Shown here: in pieces, positions 9,101 through 18,551 of the stretch
Position numbering within the stretch: position 1 is the first letter of the stretch
Layout of the letters: the number at the start of each line of letters is the position of its first letter
From: Henricia sp. BOLD:AAB3569
Taxonomy: Eukaryota; Echinodermata; Asteroidea; Spinulosida; Echinasteridae
Assembly: GCA_037783545.1 (NCBI GenBank)
Contig: JBBELK010000297.1
Span: forward strand, 1 to 64,000
DNA length: 64,000 bases
Direction of reading: 5' to 3'
Translations under genes and position numbers: made by a program
The notes under the pieces: model-generated
Seen by the model: only the letters and a program-made list of their open reading frames with translations
The model's database searches: none
What the model was told of the DNA's origin: nothing

Positions 9101-11639
9101 GAAAACCGTCTCTTTTAGATGGTGTTTTTTGAAGAATTTTGTTGTTCCAAAAAGCCAGAGATATGCCCAGTAGCTGCGTGGTTGCATGTTTTACCAGACA
9201 CTGAAAAAAAAAAGAGCAGAAAGATTTTCTTTTCTATTACCAAGAGAGAGAAAAATGAGTCGCTTATTCTATAACTTGTACGGCCGATGTCCAAACACGT
9301 GGAAACTACGCCGCAGTGGACCGTACACAGACCGCTGTGAATGCCGGTCGTTCCGTAACAAAACCACCAGTCGCAATGCACCAGTATTTACTTCAAAAGA
9401 GTGTCACTGTGAGCCAAAATTTCATCGTTTTTTCACAAAACAGGTAATAGTAGATTGCTGTCATATTACATGAAGTGTTTTTCACGTTTGTATTTTGAAT
9501 TACAAGGACAAAATAGGCATGATAAACATTCACTTCGTGTATTTTCCATTCAATACTGCACAGACCGTTTTGTATGTTTCTCAGGATGACGTCAACACCC
9601 TGTTGATAAACAAGCCGAGTGACCTCGAGCGTTTCAGAATTTGGGTGAAGAGGGTCGGAACTGCTTTACGTTTTAAGCAAAAGTCTGTCGATTTTTGTGT
9701 GAAAAACAAGTTGTGATGGTGTTGTAGACACATACACCTCCATGATAAACAGAAAAACTAAAAAAATGTGGAAGGGGGGATTCTAGCTGTTTAATTTTTA
9801 GTGCTACATGTTGTTTATGCAAGATCTTATACATCTTCTCCCTAACCTAGGGAGGAGGGATTGACAACTCGGGTCTGGGCAAAGACCTCGCCAAAACTAA
9901 GGACACATCTATGAACAACTCCACGGAAATGCTTGTCCCAGATGCTAAGAAATTGGTGAGTAGTTTTCAAAAATGAATCTTTGTGTGTGAACTGTGACTT
10001 TTTTGATGAGAGTCGTGCTGAGTTAAAAGTAACAATGCTGACATCCAATTACAAAGTACACAATTACGCCTTTAGTATGCCTACATGTAGGTAAAAAATC
10101 ATTCCAAAAATTAAATGTTATTCCACTGTTGTATCATGATGTAACATGTAGTGGACTGCATTATTTCAACTGCTGAGCTCTCATCTTCATCATTTTCATA
10201 AACTTTGATTACATAAGACAAAAGATGAATTATTTGTTATTCGATTAGCTACGGTGAAACCTATTTAATTTTATTGACACGTGTGTCTTTCTCAATTTCC
10301 CAGACAAACGACCCAGTGAAAATGAATGATATTCAGTGTCTGATCAAGAACAGGTAATCAACAAGGCAAATTTCATAAAGCTTGCTTACACCTGTTTTCT
10401 GATTAAGCAGCGCTCTTTCCATTCATTTAAACTCATTCTCTGCTAAGCACCTATAGCAAGCTAACCCGCATGCTAACGTACCGTGTTTTTGCTAATGTGA
10501 CGCCATCTTCTTTCGTCCCCATACTCGGCAACATATGAGACTAGGGCTGGGCGAATAGCTTGATTAATCGTGAGTAGTAAACGGTACTTGGACTCGCGAT
10601 TAGCATTTTTAAACTACTCGATTAATCTGTTACACTGTGACAGTCCCCTTTCTTAAAATACGGCCTGTGTGCAACTGAATTTTATTGTGTAGGCCTATGC
10701 TGACAATTTCAATACATAGGCCTACACGTACAATTCCGTACATGTACGTGTTTTTTTTTTGCCTTTTGATACGTTGCCAACTACTCGCGATTAATCGACT
10801 AGTCGCGAGTAATTGCTGCAACTACTCGCGAGTACCAAAATCCACTAGTCGCCCAGCACTACATGTATATGAGACATATATTCCAACAGATACACAACAT
10901 TCAGCTCTTGCTGATCCCAGTCAGCGACAGACAAGGGTTTTCTACAGTAGTGACAATTAACCAAAAATGGATACATTACCGATTATGGTATTTGAAAATG
11001 TTGACGTTGACATCAATAAAGCAGACGATGAATGTGCTCAAACAAAACAGATGAGAGCGTTGCGCGCTTGCGATCATTTCGCTTGCTTAGAACAAGCTTT
11101 ATGAAATATGCTCTTGCTTGAAAAATTTTTTCGTTCTGTGCTTACATGTAAGATTTCCAAAATATCCGATTGTGTTGCGTAGACCATTTCAAATATATAG
11201 CTGCCATTTTGTGGGGCAGTTTCTTTGTTCTTTGATGACATGCAACATGGTTGCACGTTATGTGCTTACCGGTACATTGTCGACCAATTTAAAAGTCGCC
11301 CTACAAGATGGCAGCTATTTGATAGTCTATTTGGTAGAAGTAAAATTAATTTAGTACTCGTACGTTGCTTTGCGAAATTAAATGTTAAATTTACAAACTG
11401 GGTTAAATAAATTAAATCACTTTTGGCTTTGACTATAAATGTCGAGTTCGGAGTTAAATAAAATTTACCATTTTGTTTGTTTTGAATAATAAATAATTAA
11501 CAAGTAATTTATCTTTTTCTTCTTTAGTGAGAATGTCAATGACGGGAAGAAAGGTCTGGTCAATGGCGCCAAGGTGGCCATGGAAACGATCGTGTCAAAG
11601 GACACAAACTTGAAGACGGATGGGAGTAACATAGCTTAG
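83..11639 (+). CDS. Adhesion-class GPCR, 3' half (TM1 to C-terminus), 12 exons; 5' end outside window
   Basis: Seven-transmembrane receptor of the adhesion family (class B2), acting at the plasma membrane. Exons: 83-192, 987-1086, 2208-2358, 3161-3227, 3727-3790, 5678-5772, 6679-6810, 7003-7048, 8260-8427, 9851-9955, 10304-10353, 11528-11639; all have gt donors and ag acceptors. Family hallmarks are visible: TM2 LIFLVGIERSE, the conserved Cys of VCKM with TM3 FSWMLVEGIQLYL, YYLLGWG before TM4, the ECL2 motif CWM, TM6 LLPLLGLGLT and TM7 AICNSLQ. The tail is hydrophilic and ends at TAG 11637-11639. The extracellular region and GPS lie upstream of the window. The loops suggest latrophilin or a related subfamily, but I cannot assign one. 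The frame is clean except between about 6760 and 7050, where three one-base losses are needed to explain the reading. It is therefore either a gene with local base-call errors or a recent pseudogene. Confidence 0.85.
715..924. mobile_element. MITE, TA-flanked, Tc1/mariner-like (family C copy 1)
   Basis: Terminal inverted repeats CACTACTCACAATAAGTTA, bounded by TA on both sides (713-714 and 925-926). It is 210 bp long with no coding capacity. A second copy lies at 63594-63940 and a terminal fragment at 41640-41665. Confidence 0.8.
987..1086 (+). CDS. GPCR exon: ICL1-TM2
   Basis: Flanked by cctgcag and gtaagt. Reads LKSDRIRVHMHLAAAIAIAQ and then LIFLVGIERSEIA: ICL1 followed by TM2. The phase joins exactly to the TM1 exon and ends at phase 0. 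Confidence 0.85.
1646..1980. mobile_element. Palindrome-ended MITE (family J copy 1)
   Basis: Ends in AAAGGAGCGTG and its inverse CACGCTCCT. The interior (1680-1800) is homologous to the partial copy at 63241-63386 on the other strand. The same terminal motif bounds 13360-13727. Confidence 0.65.
2033..2151 (+). pseudogene. Degenerate tandem duplicate of the TM3 exon
   Basis: Near-copy of the start of the next exon, with the same acceptor context (tttgttgcatag) and the same peptide WVCKMIAAILHYALTAMFSW and on to FGSS. After FGSS it diverges and has no donor, so it cannot be spliced onward as an exon. The two copies differ at several silent positions (for example ctatgct/ctacgct), so the duplication is not an assembly echo of identical reads. 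The repeat unit is about 175 bp and includes the end of the preceding intron. Confidence 0.75.
2208..2358 (+). CDS. GPCR exon: ECL1-TM3-ICL2
   Basis: Acceptor tgtatag, donor gtgagt. Encodes WVCKMIAAILHY, TM3 FSWMLVEGIQLYLALVHVFG and SSSHIKKYYLLGWG. The Cys of VCKM is the TM3 partner of the ECL2 disulfide. It ends in phase 1. Confidence 0.85.
3161..3227 (+). CDS. GPCR exon: TM4
   Basis: Preceded by ttttttcag and followed by gtaagc. Translation GAPIVIVGISFGIFFKDYGV is TM4 and the start of ECL2. Phase 1 in, phase 2 out. Confidence 0.8.
3727..3790 (+). CDS. GPCR exon: ECL2-TM5
   Basis: Acceptor ttgtgtag, donor gtaagc. Encodes CWMTQKMLLIVFLPTVSILI. The CW pair is the conserved ECL2 cysteine-tryptophan of adhesion GPCRs, followed by the start of TM5. 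Confidence 0.8.
4253..4413. mobile_element. Decayed foldback MITE (family A copy 1) with a poly-C tract
   Basis: Starts AAGGCACAGGC and ends GACGAGCCCGCGCC, matching the termini of the copies at 13818 and 54821. About 20 consecutive C lie at 4368-4386. The interior has diverged strongly. Confidence 0.55.
4441..4692 (-). pseudogene. LINE reverse-transcriptase C-terminal fragment (CR1/L2-like)
   Basis: The minus-strand peptide includes VPRVRLKSAGERAFCW, APQLWNSLPKALRD and SLKAFKSHLKTHLF. This is the signature end of the RT ORF in CR1/L2/Rex-type non-LTR elements (GERaF..aAP.LWN.LP, FKs.LKThLF). Only the 3' end is present, typical of 5'-truncated insertion. It is about 80 codons long. Confidence 0.8.
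5190..5386. mobile_element. Foldback MITE (family K-like)
   Basis: Arms AAGCCTGCCGCACACCTTTG and the inverse of the right end (AAATCGCAAAGGTGTGCGGC) pair over about 30 bp with one mismatch. There is no ORF. It lies in a GPCR intron. Confidence 0.75.
5678..5772 (+). CDS. GPCR exon: TM5-ICL3
   Basis: Acceptor gactgcag, donor gtgaga. Encodes LNTVVLIIVLKVMMTSLTAK and a short basic/acidic ICL3. Phase 0 in, phase 2 out. Confidence 0.8.
5850..6187 (+). repeat. Degenerate 22-bp minisatellite
   Basis: Successive variants of GAACGGTGCAGTCGCTTGGCGA (22 bp) are clearest at 6038-6125. Flanking units are more degenerate. It lies in the GPCR intron between the TM5 and TM6 exons. Confidence 0.7.
6354..6613. 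mobile_element. Foldback MITE (family Q copy 1)
   Basis: Arms AGGGGCTGTCCAAAGTTGTC and inverse, extended by CAACATTTTCAC. The centre holds a long G-rich run near 6412-6441. Other copies are at 56133-56282 and, partially, at 61101-61165. Confidence 0.8.
6679..6810 (+). CDS. GPCR exon: TM6 to start of TM7, with an apparent one-base loss
   Basis: Starts KTGLKAALVLLPLLGLGLT in the incoming phase. The expected TM7 peptide YSTGLHSLLYAICNSLQ is in the next frame. One extra G in the tggg run near 6751 would restore continuity. The donor is gtatgt at 6811; family precedent expects one more G before it (phase 1 after NSLQ). Confidence 0.7.
7003..7048 (+). CDS. GPCR exon: TM7
   Basis: Acceptor ttttgaag, donor gtatgt. 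Read as GVWFFFLLMCRDGIS it is the TM7 end after NSLQ. Read in the inherited phase it meets a TGA. The next exon starts cleanly in phase 0, so one further G is missing at this exon's end. Confidence 0.65.
7528..7722 (+). mobile_element. tRNA-derived SINE
   Basis: The 5' part resembles a tRNA, with box A-like TGGCCGAGCGG near 7539 and box B GGTTCGATTC near 7592. A unique body with CCCTTGAGCAAGGCACTC follows, and it ends in an AAATAAATAAATAAAG tail. A second copy on the minus strand ends at 26704 and shares ggggtgttatggcc. Confidence 0.8.
7740..8016. mobile_element. Foldback MITE (family R)
   Basis: Arms AATAGGCCGTATTCCTGAAC and inverse pair at 7740-7770 and 7987-8016, with AGGGCGCT on the inner side. 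The interior is CG-rich (cgcgcgcgc). It lies in a GPCR intron. Confidence 0.75.
8260..8427 (+). CDS. GPCR exon: proximal C-terminal tail
   Basis: Acceptor tttttaag, donor gtaagt; 168 nt, phase 0 at both ends. Encodes a basic juxtamembrane stretch (KKAYERRYGRKKG) followed by a Ser/Thr-rich region, as expected for the cytoplasmic tail. Confidence 0.8.
8645..8806. mobile_element. Foldback MITE (family V)
   Basis: Nested inverted segments: CTTGAGATGGCAG against CTGCCATCTCAAG at the core, GCAAACTA against TAGTTTGC further out, and TATAAAACAAATATT at the edge. No coding potential. GPCR intron. Confidence 0.6.
9851..11639 (+). CDS. GPCR exons: distal C-terminal tail and stop
   Basis: Three exons, 9851-9955, 10304-10353 and 11528-11639, with matching phases. 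Together they encode a hydrophilic tail: GGGIDNSGLGKDLAK..., TNDPVKMNDIQCLIKNR, then ENVNDGKKGLVNGAK... and ...KTDGSNIA before TAG. No recognisable PDZ ligand is seen. Confidence 0.75.
10542..10861. mobile_element. hAT-like non-autonomous element with 8-bp TSD
   Basis: Ends TAGGGCTGGGCGA and TCGCCCAGCACTA, the classic hAT-type terminus. The 8-bp duplication TATGAGAC sits at 10534-10541 and 10868-10875. The right copy is separated from the element by an extra CATGTA. The interior carries several TACTCGCGA motifs. GPCR intron. Confidence 0.8.
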
Positions 11640-12320
11640 AGAGGAATGCTCACCAGGGAATATCTAATATAGGAATTTTAAATTGTCATCAAAAACGATG
11701 ATCACAGTGCTTTTCTTTTGTGATAAAATTTGCAAATTATTTAAAGATACATGACGAGGCTGCCAGTGCTAAATTGAAATTTGTCAATACACGCAGTAAA
11801 GCTTACAGCAGTCATACAAGCTGACAATTCGGTATGTAATCAGTAGTAGCAAAGACATTACTTTGAGGGAGTGTGCGTAAGCCAGTTGCCGACTGCCATT
11901 TATCTTTCTTTTCAGTGGGAAAACTAAACTGCCCTGTATTACACTACCATGAATAGTGTTTATTGCTGCACTTTTTTGGCCGACGCAACTCAACTGGAGT
12001 GAACTACATGTACGATACTTGTGTATACCACTTCTCGACTCAAATTGGAGTCGGTTGGTTCTAGTCTGAAGTTTTTTAGCAGTGTTGAAATACTAGGCCC
12101 GACTTTCAGTTAAGTTGAGCCGTGTCGTCATGTGCCAGTGTATACCGCCAGTTGCAGTTATCTCTGTTTGTGCCTTATTTTCCAAGTGCGGGAAATCATT
12201 TCTCGTGATAAAGGCTATTACATAAAATCTCAATACGCTCCTTGAAGTGCCAGCTAACTGAATTTTATTTGAGGCAAATTGCAAAAAAAAGTCTATGTAA
12301 AATGTAGAAAATAAAAATAC
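11640..12320 (+). promoter_or_regulatory. Probable 3' UTR of the GPCR gene with poly(A) signal
   Basis: No coding signal. AATAAA occurs at 12310-12315, and further AATAAA motifs follow near 12392 and 12846. The first 100 bases contain a 65-70 bp element (11671-11740) also found just after the stop codon of the P4H-like gene. Confidence 0.5.
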
Positions 12321-13087
12321 TGTTACATGTAGTAAATGTATTAAGTAAATGTATTTATTGTGCTTTTGCCAGAAAAGAAAAATACTGATGTAATAAACAC
12401 TATTGTAAAAAGGAAATGCTGTAAGGATAGCAGTGAAGACGAGAATGCAAGCATGCGTTAAAATGCTGTGGCAATAACTGAAATGTGCCTTGAACCATTA
12501 TTAGACCGTTTTTATTAGTTGAATTTGAAACATTGTATTGATCACCCTGTAAAATTCCCTTTTAATAGACTGCCCTGTAATTATTAGTTTAGGTGCAAGG
12601 TTAAAATAGAAAGGTCTGTGAAACGGTACATAAATGATACACCGTTGCACGATTTGTAGTGAGTGAGCAAGCAAACAGTTCAGCTGGTCTGGCCAAACGG
12701 TATATAATTGGCAGTGTTCAACCCACCCGTGTTCGCTGAACAAACGGTTTTCTGCCCACAGACAAACACTTCCAAGAGGGATTTACTCTAACCGTTTAAC
12801 AGTATACAGACCATTTGTATTTTGACCTGGCGCCTTATGCAAGTTAGTAAATAAAGTCGTGTGGCAAATGTAGCACGTGGCATTTTTAGCCACAAATGAT
12901 TGCAAAACTCATCACAAAACGAGCTTCGTTAACCCTTATGAAATCCGTCCATAGTTTAATTATAACTAAATAAACATTTGTACTTTCCAACTACAGAGGT
13001 AGAATTGCAGTTTTAGATAAGTTGACTGATGATAGACCAATCTTAGTTTTCAGAAAAATACCTTGTAAAATAACCTACCCACACTAT

Positions 13088-13133
13088 GAGCAACTAACAA
13101 TGGTTTGTGCCCAATTTCCATTGTTAGTTGCTC
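13088..13133. other. Perfect hairpin, 16-bp stem and 14-nt loop
   Basis: GAGCAACTAACAATGG at 13088-13103 is exactly complementary in inverse to 13118-13133. It lies downstream of the GPCR gene. Confidence 0.7.
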
Positions 13134-13359
13134 GTACATGTAGTACCAGTTGTCACTTTATTGTAATTGTGAATATATGTACATAATACATGTACATTTA
13201 CCCACAAACATGTATGTATAATCATATACCAAATTTCATTTCTGGGAGAGGGGTGACAGTTGTACAATTTGTAGTGTTTCTGGAAGAGGATTAAATGAAA
13301 TGTTGATCTAAAGTTAAAAACCATCTAGCATTTTTTTTGGGTGCACAAAATTGTGTCCC

Positions 13360-13727
13360 TTAAAGGAGCGTGACCAGAGTTTCTGGAAAATAGTTTTTGA
13401 TGTAACTTACCAATATTATCAAGTAACTCCCATACACACCTCCCATGTCCCAAAAACCCGAAAACATTCGCAATTTCCAGTAAAAAATTAAACAAAACTA
13501 TCGAGTATGCTTTCAGCGGATAAACGTTGATACTGGAAAATTAGTTTACAAATAATCGGTGGATTTTCGACGATATCCTCGGAAATATGCGGCCTAGAAG
13601 CGCGGGAGTTTCAGTTTCGTAATCAGAAAAATATAACGGATGTTATGATATAAAAAAACTCATGACCCATAAGGTGAGTCCCGGGGAGTTATGGGTAAAA
13701 CAAAAGTGATCTGGTCACACTCCTTTA
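13360..13727. mobile_element. MITE (family J copy 2)
   Basis: Left end TTAAAGGAGCGTGACCAGA, right end ATCTGGTCACACTCCTTTAA. About 370 bp, no ORF. Shares its ends with 1646-1980. Confidence 0.75.
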
Positions 13728-13817
13728 AAACCAGAACGGCCTACAATGTATGTCCATTTTTTGGCACTTTTGTTGATAGATTTGTGTTACTTACATGTAC
13801 ACCTCGTAAATATATTG

Positions 13818-13954
13818 AAGGCAGAGGCTCGTCAGCAATGCGCGCACACCAAATTCATGCCACGAAATATGCAGCTTTATGCATTTGCTATGGAGCTACA
13901 TATTTGTGGTGCGAATTTAGCACGCCCGCATTGCTGACGAGCCCGTGCCTTTAA
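13818..13954. mobile_element. Foldback MITE (family A copy 2)
   Basis: Arms AGGCAGAGGCTCGTCAGCAA and the inverse of GCTGACGAGCCCGTGCCTTT. The inner segments also pair (ATGCAGCT..., tggagctaca). The same family occurs at 4253, 18291, 34558 and 54821. Confidence 0.8.
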
Positions 13955-14176
13955 GATTACTCCTTATATGCTACAATTTCTGATTTTGTTCAGCTACAAT
14001 GAAACTTTTAACTTGTCCTAAAATTACATTTTAGGATGTGGACTATTTTTTTTTTTTAAATTAGAAAATACAAGATGAACTCCGATATGTTCGCAGTGTG
14101 GTTGCAGGCCTAGTTGAAAGAGTTCCTCTTTTATCACTGCACACCAGCTACGGCCCTGAAAAGGAATTGAGATATA

Positions 14177-14425
14177 TGGGTCATTCTATAAATTTGGGGT
14201 CCAACGTGCAACATTTTTCTGTCCCCGTTACTGTACACCTAACATACTGCTATTTGCCATACAAGTATCATTAAAAATGCCTTCAAACCATATTTTTATG
14301 AATTGTATTTTATGTAATCACTCTTTGAAATAGAAGGCATTTAAAGAATATGTCATGAATTTACAAAATACAACATTTTACAAGATGTCAGATTAACGGG
14401 GACCCCAAATTTATAGAATGACCCA
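14177..14425. mobile_element. Foldback MITE (family P), perfect 26-bp TIRs
   Basis: TGGGTCATTCTATAAATTTG plus GGGTCC at 14177-14202 is an exact inverse of 14400-14425. The interior is A/T-rich and non-coding. Confidence 0.85.
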
Positions 14426-14704
14426 CATGTATTTGTAATAAGCCCTTTGCACCGGAGGCCATGGCAGGCTTTCATATTGAAATGCGACAAATAGATACTC
14501 GTGCACATGTTCACTTTGAGTGGTTAGTACATGTACAGGAATTACGGAGCCACAAAGAAAATAGCAAAAGAGTTCTCATTTTCTGCAGATCTCATAGGCG
14601 CAAACAGACGGAGGCAAAGGACAACAATACTAATCAGCGTGCTTCTCCCATGGCCTGCCCAGCTTTGCAACATTTGTTGTTTTTTTCACGCATGTAGCAA
14701 TTCA

Positions 14705-15121
14705 CGCTCGTATTCAATTTAAAGTATTGTTACTGACATTTAAAGCATTTCATAACCAGGCTCCCAAATATCTTTGTGATCTATTAACAAAAAGGGCGAA
14801 TTACAGTTATTCCTTACGATCTCAAACTTCTAATCTGCTAAGTCTACCCAGTGGAAAGATGTCAAAAACACTCGGCGACAGAGCATTTTTTTGTAGCTGC
14901 ACCCACTTTATGGAACCGACTGCCCCAAAATGTCCGCTCAGCTCCGACTCTTGCAAATTTTAAGCGTAAATTAAAACACTTAATTGTTCCTCAGCGCATA
15001 TGTACATGTATAAATAATTGATCGATCGATTTATGTTATCGTAGTTTTTATTTAACTTTTTTTATTTTAAACAATTCTTCAGTTATGGAATTTGCACAAT
15101 ATAAATTATTATTATAATTTG
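14705..15121 (+). pseudogene. LINE 3' end (CR1/L2-like) with ATT tail
   Basis: The peptide IQFKVLLLTFKAFHNQAPKY, then RSQTSNLLSLPSG and GDRAFF matches the RT C-terminus. After a T-run near 14885 the frame shifts to AAPTLWNRLPQNVRSAPTLA and FKRKLKHLI. The element ends in an attattattat tail near 15105-15121. It is 5'-truncated and frameshifted. Confidence 0.8.
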
Positions 15122-15369
15122 CTTGCCGGGGAGGAGAATTTTAACACCATTTCAGATGCTTCTCATCACCTTTATGCGCTTGAGGCTGAATTTACCAATG
15201 TAACATATTGCACACCTTTTCCGGATCGACCGAAAACCTGTATCAACCACATTTAGTAAGATAATGCATTATATGGACGTTTGAGTCAACTGGTGTACTG
15301 GCCAGACAGAGACACCAATTTGTAGAGACTTTTGGCAACCGTGTTGCTGTCATTGTGGATTGTTTCAAC

Positions 15370-15919
15370 TTCGGTCACACCACGAAGTGGCGTATCCGCG
15401 AACGCAGTAGTAAAACTTTGTTTTTAGAAAATCGTTTTTGAAGTTGGTCACTTTTTAAAACTCCAACTTCGCCAGTTATTCTATGAAAAGCCGTTAGTCT
15501 TTTTAGGTGATACTTTTTAGTATGAGTTAAATGACGTAAAAATATACTTTTTTGTTGTATTGATTGTCTAATTAAAGAACACTTTAGCTTAAAACTTATT
15601 CGTCACTTTGTGAAAAAGAAAAATGCCGACCATGCGTGATTTGCCACAGAATTCGCCCCCTGTCTGTATTTCTCTGCGCGCGTATTTTACAACGTCACCC
15701 TGGCGTATCACGATACGCCACTTCGTGAAAAAGTAAATTTGCAAACCCATTAGTTACATGGTTTAAGGCAACTTCTGTAATTAAAAAAATACAAATTGTC
15801 ATGTCTCGTAACCTTGCATAAATGTTAAGGACACCAAATAAAGTCAAATTATACCAAAAAAAGAAATTGCAAAAAAAATGTTTTTTTTCACGGATACGCC
15901 ACTTCGTGGTGTGACCGAA
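15370..15919. mobile_element. Inverted-repeat element (family F), about 550 bp
   Basis: Terminal arms TTCGGTCACACCACGAAGTG with GCGTATCCG, inverted at 15892-15919. An internal partial copy of the arm (GATACGCCACTTCGTG) is at 15711-15726. No significant ORF. Confidence 0.85.
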
Positions 15920-16210
15920 AGCACGGGCACAGACCTTTTCAAACTACAAGCATTACCATACTCAAAAGTACCTTATACATGTAGGCGTTGCACCACAGGG
16001 GGGTTATAGGATAAGATTTTTTAATGTTGACAACGGTGTACAAAAAAGGAAAGTTGGAAAAAGAAGTGATTGTGGTGTTTGGGATTCGAGAACTACTTCC
16101 ACAAAGCAAACAATCTTTCTCGATGTAAACGATGAAATTTCTCACATACCGGTAAGCATGCGAAGGATGGCAAATATTGTAAGCGTGTACAGGGAAGGTT
16201 AACTGAAATA

Positions 16211-16594
16211 CACTCCTCAAAATAAAATAAGGGTCAAAAGTATTTTTGACCAAGTCGGGACATAGAAACAATTTTAGTAATGGTACTGGGCTAAAGGTTG
16301 CTCTGCAACATTTTAAGCACTTTTCACATGGTTTGCATGTCTATTGGCTTAGAAACTGACAGATCATGTGACAAGACACACAAATGCTGATAACAGGTTC
16401 ATGATGTCGCAATCAAGTTTGGCACATCTGCTTTATTTTTCTTCAAGACTTAATGAGATTCCCCACACATAATCAATAGGATTCTGCAACCTTTAGCCCA
16501 TTACCATTACTAAAATTGTTTCTACCGGTATGTCCTGACTTGGTCAACATTTTTCGCAAAAATACTTTTGACCCTTATTTTATTTTGAGGAGTG
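16211..16594. mobile_element. Tc1/mariner-like MITE with long TIRs (family E)
   Basis: CACTCCTCAAAATAAAATAA at the left and its inverse at the right, with TA duplications at 16209-16210 and 16595-16596. The arms extend about 90 bp (GGGCTAAAGGTTGC against GCAACCTTTAGCCC). Confidence 0.85.
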
Positions 16595-17156
16595 TAGAAC
16601 CAAATCCCAGTGAGGATGATGTTATTCATCATCAAAGGGTGCCATCGAGTCGCGTACGACTCCTGATGACTCTGCAGACAAGCTCCCTCCAAGACGCATG
16701 ATCTTCTGCAGTCCTGACCAGTTCTGGTAGAGTTAAGTTTGTTGATTCAGTTATTCCTGCCATCCATCTGGTTTATTTGTCGCCCCCTTCTTCTTGTCCC
16801 TCCGGTCCTTCCTAGTATGAATTATTTCTCTAGTATGAACGTTATTATGCATTAGAAAAATATGCAATTTTTCATATTTTCCTAGCATGTAAAGAGTCAA
16901 TTGTTTGTACACTCCACAGATAATTGACTCAAAATCCATAAGAAGCTGGAAACAGCAAAACAAAACAGGCCAAGAAAATAAATAAAAGTGTGCAATTCAA
17001 AAACAGTAGACCACTTGCGACGTGAGGGTGGCAAATACATCACAGAGACAAAGAACCACTAACTAAAAAGCAACCTTTCATTGGGCGTGCAAACAGCAGA
17101 AAGCTGGAGAATGTCCAGCCCGTGTAGTGCTCTCTTAGTAGACATTGTGGCAGAGA

Positions 17157-17512
17157 AACTATGGACTGAAGGCGACTCTCACTACAGCGACACTTCCTGT
17201 GGATCTCCTCGTGCCAAACACCTCTCTCAGTCGGTAACCTAGTGGCATGGAAGACCTTCTCCCTCAAGTAGCCAAGACGAAGCGAAAAACGAAGAAACCA
17301 TACGGGACAGGAAACATTCCGAAGACGAAAAACAGGGCCGATTCCCGCTACAACGACGCTCCGCATGAAACTCCTCGTGCCAAACACCCCTCTCAGTCGG
17401 CAACCCAGTGGCACGGGAGACATTCTCCCTCAAGTAGCCAAGACGAAGTGGAAAACGAATAAACCATACGGGACAGGGAACTTTCCATAGACGAAAACAC
17501 TCCTCTCCATAC
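17157..17512 (+). pseudogene. Truncated first copy of the recombinase element tail: two 165-bp repeat units
   Basis: ATGGACTGAAGGCGACTCTC... matches 20330-20386 closely. It is followed by two diverged units with agtagccaagacgaagtgg. Stops and indels break the frame. It lies in the same orientation as the complete array at 20340-22500. Confidence 0.75.
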
Positions 17513-17545
17513 TACGCGATGTAGGATGCCGCTATTTGGACAGCC

Positions 17546-18127
17546 TTAAAGGGCCTGTGACATCCAAAATAACTTTGTGCCTAAGCTTTGCTTCATAATG
17601 ATGGAATACTTGTTCAGCAAGACATACTATTGTTCGTTTGGATGTAAAATCAATAAAAGGTGGCCTTTTGCAACTTTGAAGATTTCATTGCAATAAATCA
17701 CAGACAGAGGGTGCTGTTTTGAGTGCATCACATAAGGAAGACAGAAGGGAAAAGTTAAGAAAAAACATAAGACTTCAAGTTGGACTTGTGGCAAATTGCT
17801 GCAGTTTCTACCCCCAGTTTTATCTTGGCTTACAGCAGGCAACATGTAAATCAAACTCAAACAGCCATGGATTACAAAAGTTTCAGGAAAATTGAGAAAA
17901 AAAGTGGAATCGTTTGTGCACAATTGTATGCGATTTTCCTGTCTGTGCCTCTTGTGACATAGTGACCTTGGTCATGAATATGCATATTTGCATTAGCATA
18001 AAAACTAAAAACCTTCGTTTTAACCCCCAAAGCAAGCTCCAAATAGGATTTTTATGACTTTAACTGAGTAGAGTGGTTTTAAAGCATAGATTTCATTGAT
18101 AAAAATCCTAAATAAGGGGCCCTTTAA
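17546..18127. mobile_element. Possible inverted-repeat insertion
   Basis: The left edge TTAAAGGGCC is matched by its inverse at 18117-18127, and the segment interrupts the older element copy. The arms are short, so the boundaries are tentative. Confidence 0.4.
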
Positions 18128-18290
18128 CATTAACAAGAGAACGAACTACACTTCCGAAAGAACTATGCAGGAAATGGTGCCCTGCACTGGTGAGCCATCG
18201 TTATTTTTGTTCCATAATGCACAATTGATAAGTACATAACACGGACACAACAAGCAAGTGGGTCTACGCGCCTACTATAATTTTTGACAC

Positions 18291-18356
18291 TGGCTCATCA
18301 GCAATGCGCGCGTGCCAAATTCGTGCCACGAATTATGCAGCTCCATAGCAAATGAT
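18291..18356. mobile_element. Half copy of foldback MITE family A
   Basis: CTCATCAGCAATGCGCGCG followed by CCACGAATTATGCAGCTC matches the left halves of the copies at 13818 and 54821. The other half is missing. Confidence 0.6.
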
Positions 18357-18407
18357 ACTTTTACTATTTGCTGCCCTTTTCCCTGTAGGAAATATGTTGA
18401 AGATTGA

Positions 18408-18551
18408 AAAGCTAGCGGAGATTTCTCCCTGCTGTGCGACGAAACTACGGACGTAACCATACAGGAGCAGCTCATAATGTACATCAAGTACCTGGACTGT
18501 GAACAGAGAGTGGCAAAGCTCACCTTTCTTGGAATCGAGGAAGTTACATGA
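18408..18551 (+). pseudogene. hAT/DUF4371-type transposase fragment
   Basis: Reads SGDFSLLCDETTDVTIQEQL, then IMYIKYLDCEQRVAKLTFLG, then IEEVT and a stop. The FSLL.DEtTDvt..EQl..y.kY pattern is that of DUF4371/hAT-type transposase relatives, with the first catalytic Asp in DET. Only about 46 codons remain. It is directly abutted by the Ulp1-like unit. Confidence 0.6.

Noticed and set aside
17040-17433. Minus-strand open frames rich in RGVFGTRSFM/RERG
   Set aside because: They are the reverse reading of the 165-bp repeat units.
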